A DNA stretch of 36,136 nt. Source: an uncultured Collinsella sp. (GTDB lineage: Bacteria; Actinomycetota; Coriobacteriia; Coriobacteriales; Coriobacteriaceae). The stretch is from assembly GCA_900765115.1 (NCBI GenBank), contig CAAFQK010000096.1, positions 1 through 36,136 of the forward strand. Direction: 5' to 3'. The position numbers and the translations under genes were made by a program. The notes under the pieces were generated by a model. The model had not been told where the DNA came from. It saw only the letters and a program-made list of their open reading frames with translations, and did not search any database. Below, one piece after another: positions 15,393 through 22,727 of this stretch; positions within the stretch are counted from its first letter, which is position 1; each line of letters starts with the position of its first letter.

Positions 15393-15935
15393 TTACCAAC
15401 CCAAGAGCGAAAACGCCCCGTCGCAATAGCCAAAATGAAGCACGGCACCGTTGTCGGGTAGCTCCCCCTCGCCAGTCACATACTCAAGAAACTCCTGGCA
15501 GGCTGAGCCATGGGAAACCGCCAGCACGCAGTCGTGCTGCGGCCTGGCCATGATGCGGGACAGCGCCGCGACCATGCGCGACTGAAGCTGCACTTCCGAC
15601 TCGCCGCCAAAGGCCACCGGATAATCGCCCCAGGGCTGCGGCGGCATCTCGCGATTTGATGTGCCCTCCAGCGAGCCAAAATGCCACTCACGCAGGTCAT
15701 CGACCAGCTCAATGGAACGGCCCTCGCCAACGATAAGCTCGGCCGTATGCCGCGCCCGGCCCAACGGCGAGGAATACACATGGTCAAAGGCCACGCCGCG
15801 CGCCTCAAACGCCGCGCGCGTCGCCAGCGCCTGCTCGCGCCCGCGCGCCGTAAGCGGCGAATCGTGCCAGCCCTGCAAAATGCTCTGCACATTGAGCTCA
15901 GTCTGCCCATGCCGCACCAAATACAGATCTGCCAC
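15393..15935 (-). CDS. Histidine phosphatase (phosphoglycerate mutase-like), paralogue 2
   Basis: A 180-aa relative of the next gene, with LVRHGQTELN (6-15), LREWHFGSLEGT and AVSHGSACQEF carrying the two catalytic His residues and the acid. It is slightly smaller than usual. The GTG at 15935 is chosen: AGGGGAGG lies 5 nt upstream. An ATG 49 codons further upstream would force translation of a family A hairpin repeat (giving HHKGSCPLCGG), which is a repeat signature and not protein. Substrate unknown. Both copies could dephosphorylate sugar phosphates or, as shown for some histidine-phosphatase-type enzymes, phosphoserine. Confidence 0.88.
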   Translation of the reverse strand: MADLYLVRHGQTELNVQSILQGWHDSPLTARGREQALATRAAFEARGVAFDHVYSSPLGRARHTAELIVGEGRSIELVDDLREWHFGSLEGTSNREMPPQPWGDYPVAFGGESEVQLQSRMVAALSRIMARPQHDCVLAVSHGSACQEFLEYVTGEGELPDNGAVLHFGYCDGAFSLLGW

Positions 15936-15950
15936 ACACCCTCCCCTCGT

Positions 15951-15988
15951 ACCACCACAAAGGGGACAGGAGCCTTTGTGGTGATTTT
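15951..15988. repeat. Hairpin repeat family A, copy 5
   Basis: ACCACCACAAAGG, loop GGACAGGAG, CCTTTGTGGTGATTTT. It lies 30 nt after the nitroreductase stop and 15 nt before the GTG start of histidine phosphatase 2, so it separates the two minus-strand genes. Confidence 0.85.
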
Positions 15989-16018
15989 GCCGCCGGATTG
16001 CACCGCAACGACGCACAA

Positions 16019-16690
16019 CTACAGCAGCACGTCGGCAAGCGGACGCTTGGGTACGTGGTGCACCCGCGCCTCGTCGCGCCAATAATTGATGGAGCCGTCG
16101 GGGTTGGAATCGATCGCATCGATCACCTGTGTCTCGGCCGGAACGCCAAACGCCATGATCAGCTTGAGCTCATACTTGTCGTTATCGAGCCCCATGGCAT
16201 CGATCGCGTGGGGCGTAAAGGCCTTGAACATGCAGGCTGCCACCTCGGGCGTGGCGCTGCGGGCGGCGAGCATCATCGTCTGCGCGGCAATGCCCGTGTC
16301 GACCTCGGTAATGGGAGCGGCGGGCTTGCCCGGAACGGCGCGCTCGGCCAAAATCGCGATGTAGCCGGTCGGGCGCTCACCCTCGGCAGGACCCGGCCAA
16401 TCCTTAAGCGCACCGGCCCACGCGAGCTCATCAAATACGCGCGCGCAATCCTCGGCATCGCTCACCACATGAAAACGAAGACGCTGAGCATTGGCACCAC
16501 AGGGAGTCAGGTGAGCCAGCTCTGCCAGCTCGAGCAAAAACTCACGCGGCACGCGCATGGACTCGTCAAAACGGCGGCACGTACGGGCACGACGGACCAG
16601 CGCATCAAACGCTTCCAAGCCGAGCTTTTCGCAACCCTGCTCTGCCATCGATTCGACACTCGACGGCGCCTCGGGAACTGCTTCGTTCAT
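16019..16690 (-). CDS. Nitroreductase family flavoprotein
   Basis: A 223-aa FMN-dependent oxidoreductase of the nitroreductase superfamily. RRARTCRRFDES (about 34-45) is the N-terminal FMN-phosphate loop, ELAHLTPCGANAQRLRFHVV (about 57-76) matches the usual sxxNxQPWxFvVv helix, and the DTGIAAQTMMLAA segment (about 126-138) is the conserved dimer-interface helix. Physiological substrates of such enzymes vary (quinones, nitro compounds, enoates). The ATG at 16690 has only a G-rich GGGGG site; upstream in-frame codons run through promoter-like, AT-rich DNA and are rejected. An iron-box-like palindrome 28 bp upstream suggests control by a DtxR/IdeR-type regulator. Confidence 0.85.
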   Translation of the reverse strand: MNEAVPEAPSSVESMAEQGCEKLGLEAFDALVRRARTCRRFDESMRVPREFLLELAELAHLTPCGANAQRLRFHVVSDAEDCARVFDELAWAGALKDWPGPAEGERPTGYIAILAERAVPGKPAAPITEVDTGIAAQTMMLAARSATPEVAACMFKAFTPHAIDAMGLDNDKYELKLIMAFGVPAETQVIDAIDSNPDGSINYWRDEARVHHVPKRPLADVLL

Positions 16691-16718
16691 AGGGACCCCC
16701 AATACAAGCCAATTGTCC

Positions 16719-16737
16719 TTAGGAAAATCTAACCTAA
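16719..16737 (-). promoter_or_regulatory. DtxR/IdeR-like iron box upstream of the nitroreductase
   Basis: TTAGGAAAATCTAACCTAA matches the classical 19-bp DtxR/IdeR consensus (TTAGGTTAGGCTAACCTAA) at 15 of 19 positions, including both complete outer arms. It sits in the divergent region between the nitroreductase and the DUF308 gene. Confidence 0.55.
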
Positions 16738-16925
16738 AACGTAGGCAATAACGAACAGGGCTGCAATGTTCTACACCTGTTGAATAGAAAATCGCAACGT
16801 GGGGAACAACGGAAACAATTCGGGGCCTTTGGGTTACGTTTCGCCCTCTCCGACCCATACGCCAGCGCCTTTAGGCGATACTGGTTGTAACGATCAAGGC
16901 TTACGCCGCACGGAAAGGAGACATT

Positions 16926-17528
16926 ATGGGCATCTTTAAGAACGATGACCAAAAATCGAGCCAGTTTGGATTTGACGAGAAAAGCATGGCGGGCAAAGCC
17001 GTCAAGGCCGTGCGCTGGATTTACGCCATCACGGGCGTCTTAGCGCTCATTGCTGGTATCGCGCTGCTTTTTGCACCCGCCAAGTCCCTCGTCTTTTTGA
17101 CGACTGTCCTGGGTTTTTACTTTGTAATCACTGCTGCCATCAGGCTGTTCACTGCCATTTTTGAGCCGCTGCTGCCCACCGGCTGGCGCGTGACGAGCAT
17201 CATCTCCAACCTACTCATTATCTTGGGCGGCGCCATAATCCTGCGCAACCAGGCCTTCTCGACCGCGACGCTCACCACGATGGTGGTTATCGTGGCCGGC
17301 TTTGGCTGGATTGTCGAAGGTGTCATGTCCATTCTGGAGTCCGAGCTTTCGTCCAACCGCGCCCTCGCCATCCTGAGCGGCGCACTCTCCATCATCGCCG
17401 GCATGTTCGTGTTTATCTATCCGCTGTGGTCGGCCAAGATGCTCGTCATCTTTAGCGGCGCCGCACTGCTGGTGTTTGGCGTAACGCTGATTGTTCGTGC
17501 TACTCAATTTGGCAAACTGGTGCACTAG
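16926..17528 (+). CDS. DUF308 (HdeD-like) membrane protein
   Basis: A 200-aa protein with six hydrophobic helices in three pairs from residue 27 to 193, the DUF308/HdeD pattern. A short charged cytosolic N-terminus precedes them. HdeD of E. coli is linked to acid resistance at high cell density, but the biochemical role of the family is not known. The ATG at 16926 follows GGAAAGGAG, a strong site. The stop codon is directly followed by the next gene's ATG (TAGATG), so the two are translationally coupled. The 235-bp divergent region upstream also contains a CGCCTTTAGGCG palindrome near 16865. Confidence 0.85.
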   Translation: MGIFKNDDQKSSQFGFDEKSMAGKAVKAVRWIYAITGVLALIAGIALLFAPAKSLVFLTTVLGFYFVITAAIRLFTAIFEPLLPTGWRVTSIISNLLIILGGAIILRNQAFSTATLTTMVVIVAGFGWIVEGVMSILESELSSNRALAILSGALSIIAGMFVFIYPLWSAKMLVIFSGAALLVFGVTLIVRATQFGKLVH

Positions 17529-18011
17529 ATGCCACGAACGCTCTTTATTGATGCAGACGCCTGCCCGGTCACGCGCGAGTCGATTGACTGCGCGCGGCGG
17601 GCGGGCGTCGCCGTCGTTATCGCCGGCAACAGCACACAGAACCTGGAACGCCACATTCGCCGCGACGATCCGCGCGACGTCGAGCATGCGCGACGCGGAT
17701 TTTGGGTCACGACGCTCGATGTGAGCGTGGGCGCCGACAGCGCCGACTTTGCCATTGTCGAACGCCTGCAGGCGGGCGACGTAGTCGTGACGCAGGACAT
17801 TGGCTTGGCGAGCATGGTGCTCGGGCGCGATGCCGCCGCCATCGGCGTGCGCGGGCGCGTCTACGATAAGGCGACCATCGACATGCAACTGTTTATTCGC
17901 CACGAGGAAAAGAAGGTGCACCGCGCCGGCGGTCGCACTCGCGGTCCGGCGGCATTTACCAGCGAAGACCGGGCCCGCTTTAAGCGCAACCTCACCGAGC
18001 TGCTGCGCTAA
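17529..18011 (+). CDS. DUF188 (YaiI/YqxD) family protein
   Basis: A 160-aa member of UPF0178. The family core is clear: LFIDADACPV (5-14), VVIAGNSTQN (about 30-39), DSADFAIVER (about 74-83), and VVTQDIGLASMVL (about 90-102), with Asp residues arranged as in PIN-like nucleases. A nuclease role is suggested for the family but unproven. The gene begins at the base after the DUF308 stop, so it is translated by coupling. The C-terminus is basic (KKVHRAGGRTRGP), consistent with nucleic acid contact. A hairpin with a T-run ends the transcript at 18014. Confidence 0.92.
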   Translation: MPRTLFIDADACPVTRESIDCARRAGVAVVIAGNSTQNLERHIRRDDPRDVEHARRGFWVTTLDVSVGADSADFAIVERLQAGDVVVTQDIGLASMVLGRDAAAIGVRGRVYDKATIDMQLFIRHEEKKVHRAGGRTRGPAAFTSEDRARFKRNLTELLR

Positions 18012-18013
18012 CC

Positions 18014-18056
18014 AAGGTAGATTTTCGGGACATGCCCGGAAATCTACCTTTTTGTT
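18014..18056 (+). terminator. Rho-independent terminator with GGGACATG loop
   Basis: AAGGTAGATTT and AAATCTACCTT form an 11-bp outer stem, with CGGG/CCCG continuing it around ACATG. TTTTTGTTTT follows. It terminates the DUF308-DUF188 transcript. Confidence 0.85.
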
Positions 18057-18085
18057 TTGGCAGCGGAAATGCCCTGGTCACAGGG

Positions 18086-18119
18086 GTAGATCGTAAGACA
18101 TGTCCCAATAATCTACTTA
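18086..18119 (-). repeat. Second GGGACATG hairpin, facing the first
   Basis: On the minus strand AAGTAGAT, TATTGGGACATG and ATCTACC resemble the hairpin at 18014-18050. It begins at the stop codon of the minus-strand metal exporter. The two related hairpins therefore cap convergent genes. This copy has no T-run. Confidence 0.6.
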
Positions 18120-19199
18120 AAGGCCAACGGCGGAGAGGATGAGGCCCCAGCCGGCACCGATGACGTACATCATGATCAGGAACAGGACGTTTTCGCGGGC
18201 GCTGCGGTTGGTGCGGAACAGCACCAGGTAGCCCACACCAGCAGAGATGAGCGTGCCGGCGAGCATCGGGGCCAGCTGCAGCGCGCCTTCCAGGTACAGT
18301 TGTGTGATGACGACGCTGGCCGAGCAGTTGGGAATCAGGCCGACAAGCGCCGAACCCAGGACGGCGAGCGTCTCGTTGCCACGCAGGAACTGCTCGATCG
18401 CGGACTCGCCGAAGGTCTCGAGCACGGCGACCAGAATCAGCGTCACCAGAAAAATGAATACCGATACCTGCACGGTGTGCGAGATGGCGCTGCGGATGAT
18501 CGACACGATGGGCGCGCCCTCGTAGGAGTGGCTGTGGTCGTGGTGGCGCTCGTGCTCGTCCGCGTGACCATGATCGTGGCTGTGGTCGTGCCCGTGCTCG
18601 TCCTCATCCTCGTCACAGCCGCAATGATCGCGTTCGCACAGCTCGTGGATGTGATCAGCACTTACGCCCGCCTCGGCCACTTCATCAATGATGTCGCCCC
18701 CGGTATGGTCGTCGTGCGCGCAGTTCACATGAGCCGGATTGGCAGCGGTCCCCAGCACGGTACGGCGAATCGCCGCATGCGCGCGGGCATTACGACGAAG
18801 GCCGCGGATAGCCGCATCCACGATAAAGCCCGTGACCAGCGCGATCAGCGCCTTCGAGGCGAGCAACATCGCCATGGTCTGCACGGGAACTTGCTCGGCG
18901 AGCAACAGCGGCAGCATCTCATCGGAGGTCGAAAGGAACACCGCCACCAACGTGCCCAAGGTCACGACACGACCGGCGTACAGCGTTGCCGCCATTGCCG
19001 AAAAGCCGCACTGCGGCACCATGCCCAGCAACGAGCCAACCACGGGACCCGCGGCGCCGGCGCGCTTGATGGCGCCGTTAACGCTGTCGCCCGCGACGTG
19101 CTCCAGGGTCTCGAGGGCCAAATATGTCACCAATAAGAACGGTACCAGCGAGAGCGTGTCCTTGCCGGCGTCGAGCAGAATATCAATCAGCAAATCCAT
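18117..19199 (-). CDS. Putative 10-TM heavy-metal exporter with His-rich loop (ArsP_2-like)
   Basis: A 360-aa membrane protein in two homologous halves, each with the motif pattern of this exporter family: GMVPQCGFSAMAATLYAG (about 58-75) in the first half and GLIPNCSASVVITQLYLEG (about 287-305) in the second. The repeated (M/I)P-x-C signature is typical. Between the halves (about 158-225) is a long loop very rich in His, Asp, Glu and Cys (HGHDHSHDHGHADEHERHHD), an obvious metal-binding segment. Relatives are annotated as putative manganese or arsenic exporters; the transported ion is unproven. The ATG at 19199 follows GAAAGG. A strong promoter overlapped by a palindrome lies upstream. Confidence 0.82.
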   Translation of the reverse strand: MDLLIDILLDAGKDTLSLVPFLLVTYLALETLEHVAGDSVNGAIKRAGAAGPVVGSLLGMVPQCGFSAMAATLYAGRVVTLGTLVAVFLSTSDEMLPLLLAEQVPVQTMAMLLASKALIALVTGFIVDAAIRGLRRNARAHAAIRRTVLGTAANPAHVNCAHDDHTGGDIIDEVAEAGVSADHIHELCERDHCGCDEDEDEHGHDHSHDHGHADEHERHHDHSHSYEGAPIVSIIRSAISHTVQVSVFIFLVTLILVAVLETFGESAIEQFLRGNETLAVLGSALVGLIPNCSASVVITQLYLEGALQLAPMLAGTLISAGVGYLVLFRTNRSARENVLFLIMMYVIGAGWGLILSAVGL

Positions 19200-19242
19200 G
19201 ACGGATGGAACCTTTCGTGTCTTTCGGCAGCATTGTAAAAGT

Positions 19243-19289
19243 CCTAGCGGTCAACTAGGGTATTGTAGTTGTCCTAGGCGCGATGCCAA
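19243..19289 (-). promoter_or_regulatory. Promoter overlapped by a CCTAG-type palindrome
   Basis: On the minus strand TTGGCA (-35, 19284-19289) and TACAAT (-10, 19262-19267) are 16 bp apart. An inverted repeat spans the -10: CCTAGGACAACT on one side and AGTTGACCGCTAGG on the other (19243-19278). The layout suits a metal-responsive repressor of the exporter gene, possibly of the DtxR/MntR type. Confidence 0.55.
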
Positions 19290-19371
19290 TAGTTGCCCAT
19301 GGTAAACTATCATCTCGCCACATCTTAATGACACTGAGCCGCACGACGCGGCCCATCCAAGGAGCAGTTGT

Positions 19372-20340
19372 ATGAACGTTTCACAAGCACTCGAATACGA
19401 GCGCCAGCCGTTTATTCCCATGTTTATCTATGGCGATCACGGCGCCATGGAATCCGAGCGCCAGAAGGGCGAGGAGGCCCTCAAGGTGCTCGAAACCGAG
19501 TATTTTACTGCCGAGGACGACCCCGGCTTCGACTTTGCCACCGTGCGCGACCTGGCCGACCGCAACCGCGACCTTTGCGACCAGATTGGCGAGGCACGCC
19601 TGCGCAATGTGACGCCCGCGACGCTCTCGCGCGGCCTGTCCGACGCCGACACCTGCGCCGCCATCGGCAAGATGCAAAAGCGCACCGCCGCGTCCGTTAT
19701 GCGCGAGATCCGCGGTGACCGCGACGCGCTCGGCGTGGCCTACGCCCGCAAGCCCATCCAGGGCACCGTGCTCGGTATCGACATCGAGACCACCGGCCGT
19801 GCACCCGAACGCGGTTATATCATCAACGTGGGCTGGGAGATCATGGAACTCACCAGCGACGCCATCCCGCACGACGCCGAGGCGCACTACTGTGGCCTGC
19901 CCGACATCTACCGCGGCGAAGATGTGCCGCTGTCGAATATCCACCACATTACCTGGGACGACATCGACGGCAAAACGCCCTTCCGCGAGAACAAGGAGCT
20001 GCAAAAGCAGCTGCTCAAGCTTATGAAGAAGTACCCGTACATGGCGCATAACGCCGCCTTTGAGGACAGCTGGTTCAAGATTCACCTGGACGGTTACGCC
20101 GAGGCACGCCGCGCGGGTAAGATCATCGTCATCGACTCGCGCCAGATCTGCCGCAGCCTGGATGCCGACGTGCGCTCGCTCCCCCGCGAGTCCGCCCCCG
20201 CCGCACTCGAGAACTGGGCACGCCGCCGCGGAACCCTCGCCGCCGACGCCAACGAGCAGCATCTGGGTTTGGACGACACCGACCTCATGCTCCGCACGGT
20301 ACAGGCCGAGTTCAACCTCAAGAACCTGTTCGCGAAATAG
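19372..20340 (+). CDS. DEDDh 3'-5' exonuclease domain protein
   Basis: A 322-aa protein with a C-terminal DnaQ-like exonuclease fold. Acidic residues appear in order: GIDIETTGR (135-143, Asp137 and Glu139), HHITWDDIDG (191-200), AHNAAFEDSWF (225-235) and the DEDDh end motif HLGLDDTD (297-304). These would bind two metal ions and hydrolyse DNA or RNA 3' ends. The first ~125 residues form a separate, mostly helical, charged region without a recognised domain. The ATG at 19372 follows AAGGAG. It may act in repair, proofreading or RNA decay; nothing in the context decides. No operon partner. Confidence 0.88.
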   Translation: MNVSQALEYERQPFIPMFIYGDHGAMESERQKGEEALKVLETEYFTAEDDPGFDFATVRDLADRNRDLCDQIGEARLRNVTPATLSRGLSDADTCAAIGKMQKRTAASVMREIRGDRDALGVAYARKPIQGTVLGIDIETTGRAPERGYIINVGWEIMELTSDAIPHDAEAHYCGLPDIYRGEDVPLSNIHHITWDDIDGKTPFRENKELQKQLLKLMKKYPYMAHNAAFEDSWFKIHLDGYAEARRAGKIIVIDSRQICRSLDADVRSLPRESAPAALENWARRRGTLAADANEQHLGLDDTDLMLRTVQAEFNLKNLFAK

Positions 20341-20688
20341 CAACACCTGCGACAAACGCTGCTTACTCACGAGCGGCCTCGCAGCGGGAAACACCGCAGC
20401 GGGGCCGCCCTACGTTCCACAGATAGATCTGCCATCACAAATTCTGAACCCCCATTTTGAACGAATCGGCCAATTCCCGACACGTAATTCGTTGTCGGAT
20501 GGTGATGCATCGGTATCAAATGTGCAGCAATTGAGTATTTATATGCCATAGCTAAGCTGCGAAAACTTTTATTTAGGGCATACCAACCCATAATTGCGTC
20601 AAGCTTTTGGACAGCATTTGGTTAGACCTCTAAAACGGCTTTTCCACTCAGCGCCATCAACACGGCATTAGCTGACACGATATATACC
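20341..20688. other. AT-richer gene-free stretch with a GC hairpin
   Basis: No gene. A strong hairpin (GCGGCCTCGCAGCGG with CCGCAGCGGGGCCGC, 20373-20408) follows the exonuclease gene but has no T-run. Base composition becomes clearly more AT-rich beyond 20420, marking the edge of the accessory stretch that holds the next gene. TATGCC (about 20543) and GGCATA (20577) form a weak inverted pair. Confidence 0.5.
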
Positions 20689-21879
20689 ATGAGTATCGTA
20701 TTGTCACATACCACTGCAAAAGCGGTCTACCAGGCCGCGTATTCGGCGTCTGCGAAAGACACCGAGCCCTGTAACCCTGCCGCGATTTACGGATCATGTC
20801 CCACCGGAACGCTCCTTGACGCAGCCGCAGAATGGCTCACCAAACATGATGTTTCCCTCGACGCAAATGATTCCCTCGAGGTGATGGTGTTTGATCGCAG
20901 GAATGCGCGCTACGCAATGAACTGTCAATGCCACGTTACGTCAAAACGATTCTCGAACTCACGCTTTATAGAGCTCAAAGATGGCATCTTCATTGTTGGC
21001 GTTGAGCTTTGCGCGCTTCAGGCCGCCACCTATCTCCCTTTTCGCGAACTAGTGGAGTACTACTTTGAGCTGTGCGGCGCTTATTCCCTTGGAAACGGTT
21101 CTTCTACCTCTTATACCGAGCGTTTCCCACTTACCTCGACCGAGAGGTTAAAGCAGTTCTTTAATTCCATTACCAGATGCGACGGTTTGGCCCTTGCCCG
21201 AAAGGCGATCCAATGTGTACGCGACGGATGCCGGTCACCCATGGAAACGGCATTTGTCATGATGCTAACGCTGCCCAAAAGCGAAGGAGGGCTTGGTATT
21301 AAGGGAATTGAGACCGATTACAAGGTGCAGGTCACCGCCGCCGCAAAGAATCTCACGAGACGCAAAAAGTTCTTTATGGATGCATATCTAAAGAAATCTC
21401 GAACAGACATTGAATACAACGGTTTTAATCATGACGCGGAAGAAGACCGCGCCATCGATGAGGAGCGCAAGAATGCGCTTGCGTCCATGGGATACGAAAT
21501 CATCACCGTCAGCCGTTATTCCTTTATGCATGCCAGCGCTTTCGTTAGGGTCATGGAAGCGATCCAACGGAAAGAGGGCATACGCCCCTCGCGTCTGCCA
21601 AAAGACTTTCAAATCATGCAAGAGGACCTGAGACAGTTTGTGCTCAGAAGGTTTATAGAAGAGAAAAAGCGAATTCAGAAGCAGCTTCGCCAGGATTCCG
21701 AAGAGCGTCAACGAATCGACCTCGAAAAAGCAACACTCGAAGGCATCACGCTGGATGACCCGACGATTAATGAAGTTCCGGCAATCGATGACATGCAGAC
21801 TGTCGAATCCGACAGCCCATCATTTTCCCAAACAAGCAGCCTCGCGCCCGAGGGCAGGATCTTCGGGGCCGGAAGCTAG
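20689..21879 (+). CDS. Hypothetical protein with C-terminal DUF559/Vsr-like nuclease domain
   Basis: A 396-aa protein from AT-richer DNA. Residues 183-275 carry a PD-(D/E)XK-like pattern: SPMETAFVMMLTLP with Glu186, GGLGI, FFMDAYL with Asp231, DIEYNG with Glu242, His248, and DEERKNALASMGYEIITVSR. This is the spacing of DUF559/very-short-patch-repair-type endonucleases. The N-terminal ~170 residues (starting IVLSHTTAKAVYQAAYS) are not a domain I can name; similar proteins recur in Coriobacteriia. The tail (about 325-396) is charged and low-complexity. The ATG at 20689 has no ribosome site, but TATATA lies just upstream, so leaderless translation is possible. It has no partner methylase or toxin. 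Defence or repair is only a guess. Confidence 0.6.
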   Translation: MSIVLSHTTAKAVYQAAYSASAKDTEPCNPAAIYGSCPTGTLLDAAAEWLTKHDVSLDANDSLEVMVFDRRNARYAMNCQCHVTSKRFSNSRFIELKDGIFIVGVELCALQAATYLPFRELVEYYFELCGAYSLGNGSSTSYTERFPLTSTERLKQFFNSITRCDGLALARKAIQCVRDGCRSPMETAFVMMLTLPKSEGGLGIKGIETDYKVQVTAAAKNLTRRKKFFMDAYLKKSRTDIEYNGFNHDAEEDRAIDEERKNALASMGYEIITVSRYSFMHASAFVRVMEAIQRKEGIRPSRLPKDFQIMQEDLRQFVLRRFIEEKKRIQKQLRQDSEERQRIDLEKATLEGITLDDPTINEVPAIDDMQTVESDSPSFSQTSSLAPEGRIFGAGS

Positions 21880-22224
21880 ACCGGCTAACAAGGTGGGTAC
21901 CCTAGCGATGTGCAAAATTGCGAGTATTCAGCAGGGTCGGCCCTCCAGCACCCACAAGTTAATCCAAATGAGAAACAAAGACGCTATCGAACGGGAACGT
22001 TAGGCAACACTTGAGGAAGATCTTGTCTGTTTACCGCCCTTGGATAACTCTTGAGCGGCTTTATTTGGCCTGGAATAGATAAACAGACCCCCTATAGTTG
22101 CAGAATACTCCAATTCTTGCACGGCGCGGGGGCACCCACCTCGGCATCGACTATCAAAACCGCTCAATCCGGGATCTCGTCCACTATTCCCCATCATTTT
22201 GTGCGATGAATTACTTAAACGTTA
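21880..22224. repeat. Gene-free stretch with two inverted-repeat pairs
   Basis: GTGCAAAATTGCGAGTATTC (21910-21929, then AGCA) recurs inverted at 22099-22122 as TGCAGAATACTCCAATTCTTGCAC with a few changes. Between them GTCTGTTTA (22025-22033) pairs with TAAACAGAC (22080-22088). The ~213-bp unit has no reading frame. It could be a miniature mobile element or a structured RNA at the 3' end of the nuclease-like gene. Confidence 0.55.
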
Positions 22225-22252
22225 TTGACATATGAACATACGCTCATATAAT
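22225..22252 (+). promoter_or_regulatory. Consensus promoter of the metal-resistance operon
   Basis: TTGACA (22225-22230), a 16-bp spacer and a perfect TATAAT (22247-22252). Operator copy 1 covers the whole spacer and the -10, so ArsR binding would exclude RNA polymerase. Confidence 0.85.
22229..22251. promoter_or_regulatory. ArsR/SmtB operator, copy 1
   Basis: CATATGAACATACGCTCATA followed by TAA. It is an inverted copy of operator 2 with one mismatch, and each contains the ATATGA...TGTTCATAT half-sites typical of ArsR/SmtB operators. Confidence 0.75.
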
Positions 22253-22262
22253 CGGAGGTAAG

Positions 22263-22285
22263 TTATATGAGCGCATGTTCATATG
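22263..22285. promoter_or_regulatory. ArsR/SmtB operator, copy 2
   Basis: TTATATGAGCGCATGTTCAT followed by ATG. It is the mirror image of copy 1, 11 bp further on, and overlaps the 5' leader just before the arsR ribosome site (GAAAGGA, 22285-22291). Confidence 0.75.
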
Positions 22286-22298
22286 AAAGGATATTGCA

Positions 22299-22664
22299 AT
22301 GAGCATCCGCGTTGATGAAATAAAGCCCGACACCGAGGCCACCGAGCCCGTGATCCCCACCACCTGCTCGCCCGAGGACCTTCCCGACGAGGAGCTGCTG
22401 TACGATCTGGCCGATCTGTTCAAGGTCTTCAGCGATACCACGCGCATCAAGATCCTCTATGCCCTCATGGGCCGCGAGCTGTGTGTGGCAGACATCGCCG
22501 AAGCGACCGAGACGTCGCAATCTGCGGTTTCGCACCAGCTGCGCACGCTCAAGCAATCGCACCTGGTCAAATTCCGCCGCGACGGCCGCAACATCCTCTA
22601 CTCGCTCGCCGACGACCACGTCTACACCATGCTCAACCAGGGCATGAGCCACATCTGCGAATAG
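22299..22664 (+). CDS. ArsR/SmtB family zinc-type metal sensor
   Basis: A 121-aa winged-helix repressor. The DNA-reading helix is DIAEATETSQSAVSHQLRTL (65-84), followed by the wing KFRRDGRNILYSL. The C-terminal helix carries the complete alpha5 site D-x-H-x10-H-x2-E: Asp105, His107, His118, Glu121, the Zn/Co site of SmtB and CzrA. It also has Cys62 in ELCVAD, where CadC-type sensors have ELCVCD, and Cys23 near the N-terminus, so extra thiol ligands are possible. Metal binding should release it from the two operators in its own promoter and the third before the ATPase gene. It heads the operon with the HMA protein and ATPase. Confidence 0.93.
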   Translation: MSIRVDEIKPDTEATEPVIPTTCSPEDLPDEELLYDLADLFKVFSDTTRIKILYALMGRELCVADIAEATETSQSAVSHQLRTLKQSHLVKFRRDGRNILYSLADDHVYTMLNQGMSHICE

Positions 22665-22727
22665 CAGACAACCACGGTACCAGCGCGGCCGGCACCCAGG
22701 CCGCTAACACAGGGAAAGGAACCTATC

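Noticed and set aside
15936..16082. Upstream-extended N-terminus of histidine phosphatase 2
   Set aside because: The added residues are a translation of the hairpin repeat (HHKGSCPLCGG) and lack a ribosome site; GTG at 15935 is better. The same reasoning excludes the long ABC-F start.
20689..21879. Restriction-modification or AbiE toxin-antitoxin system
   Set aside because: Only one gene is present; no methyltransferase, helicase or nucleotidyltransferase partner is adjacent.
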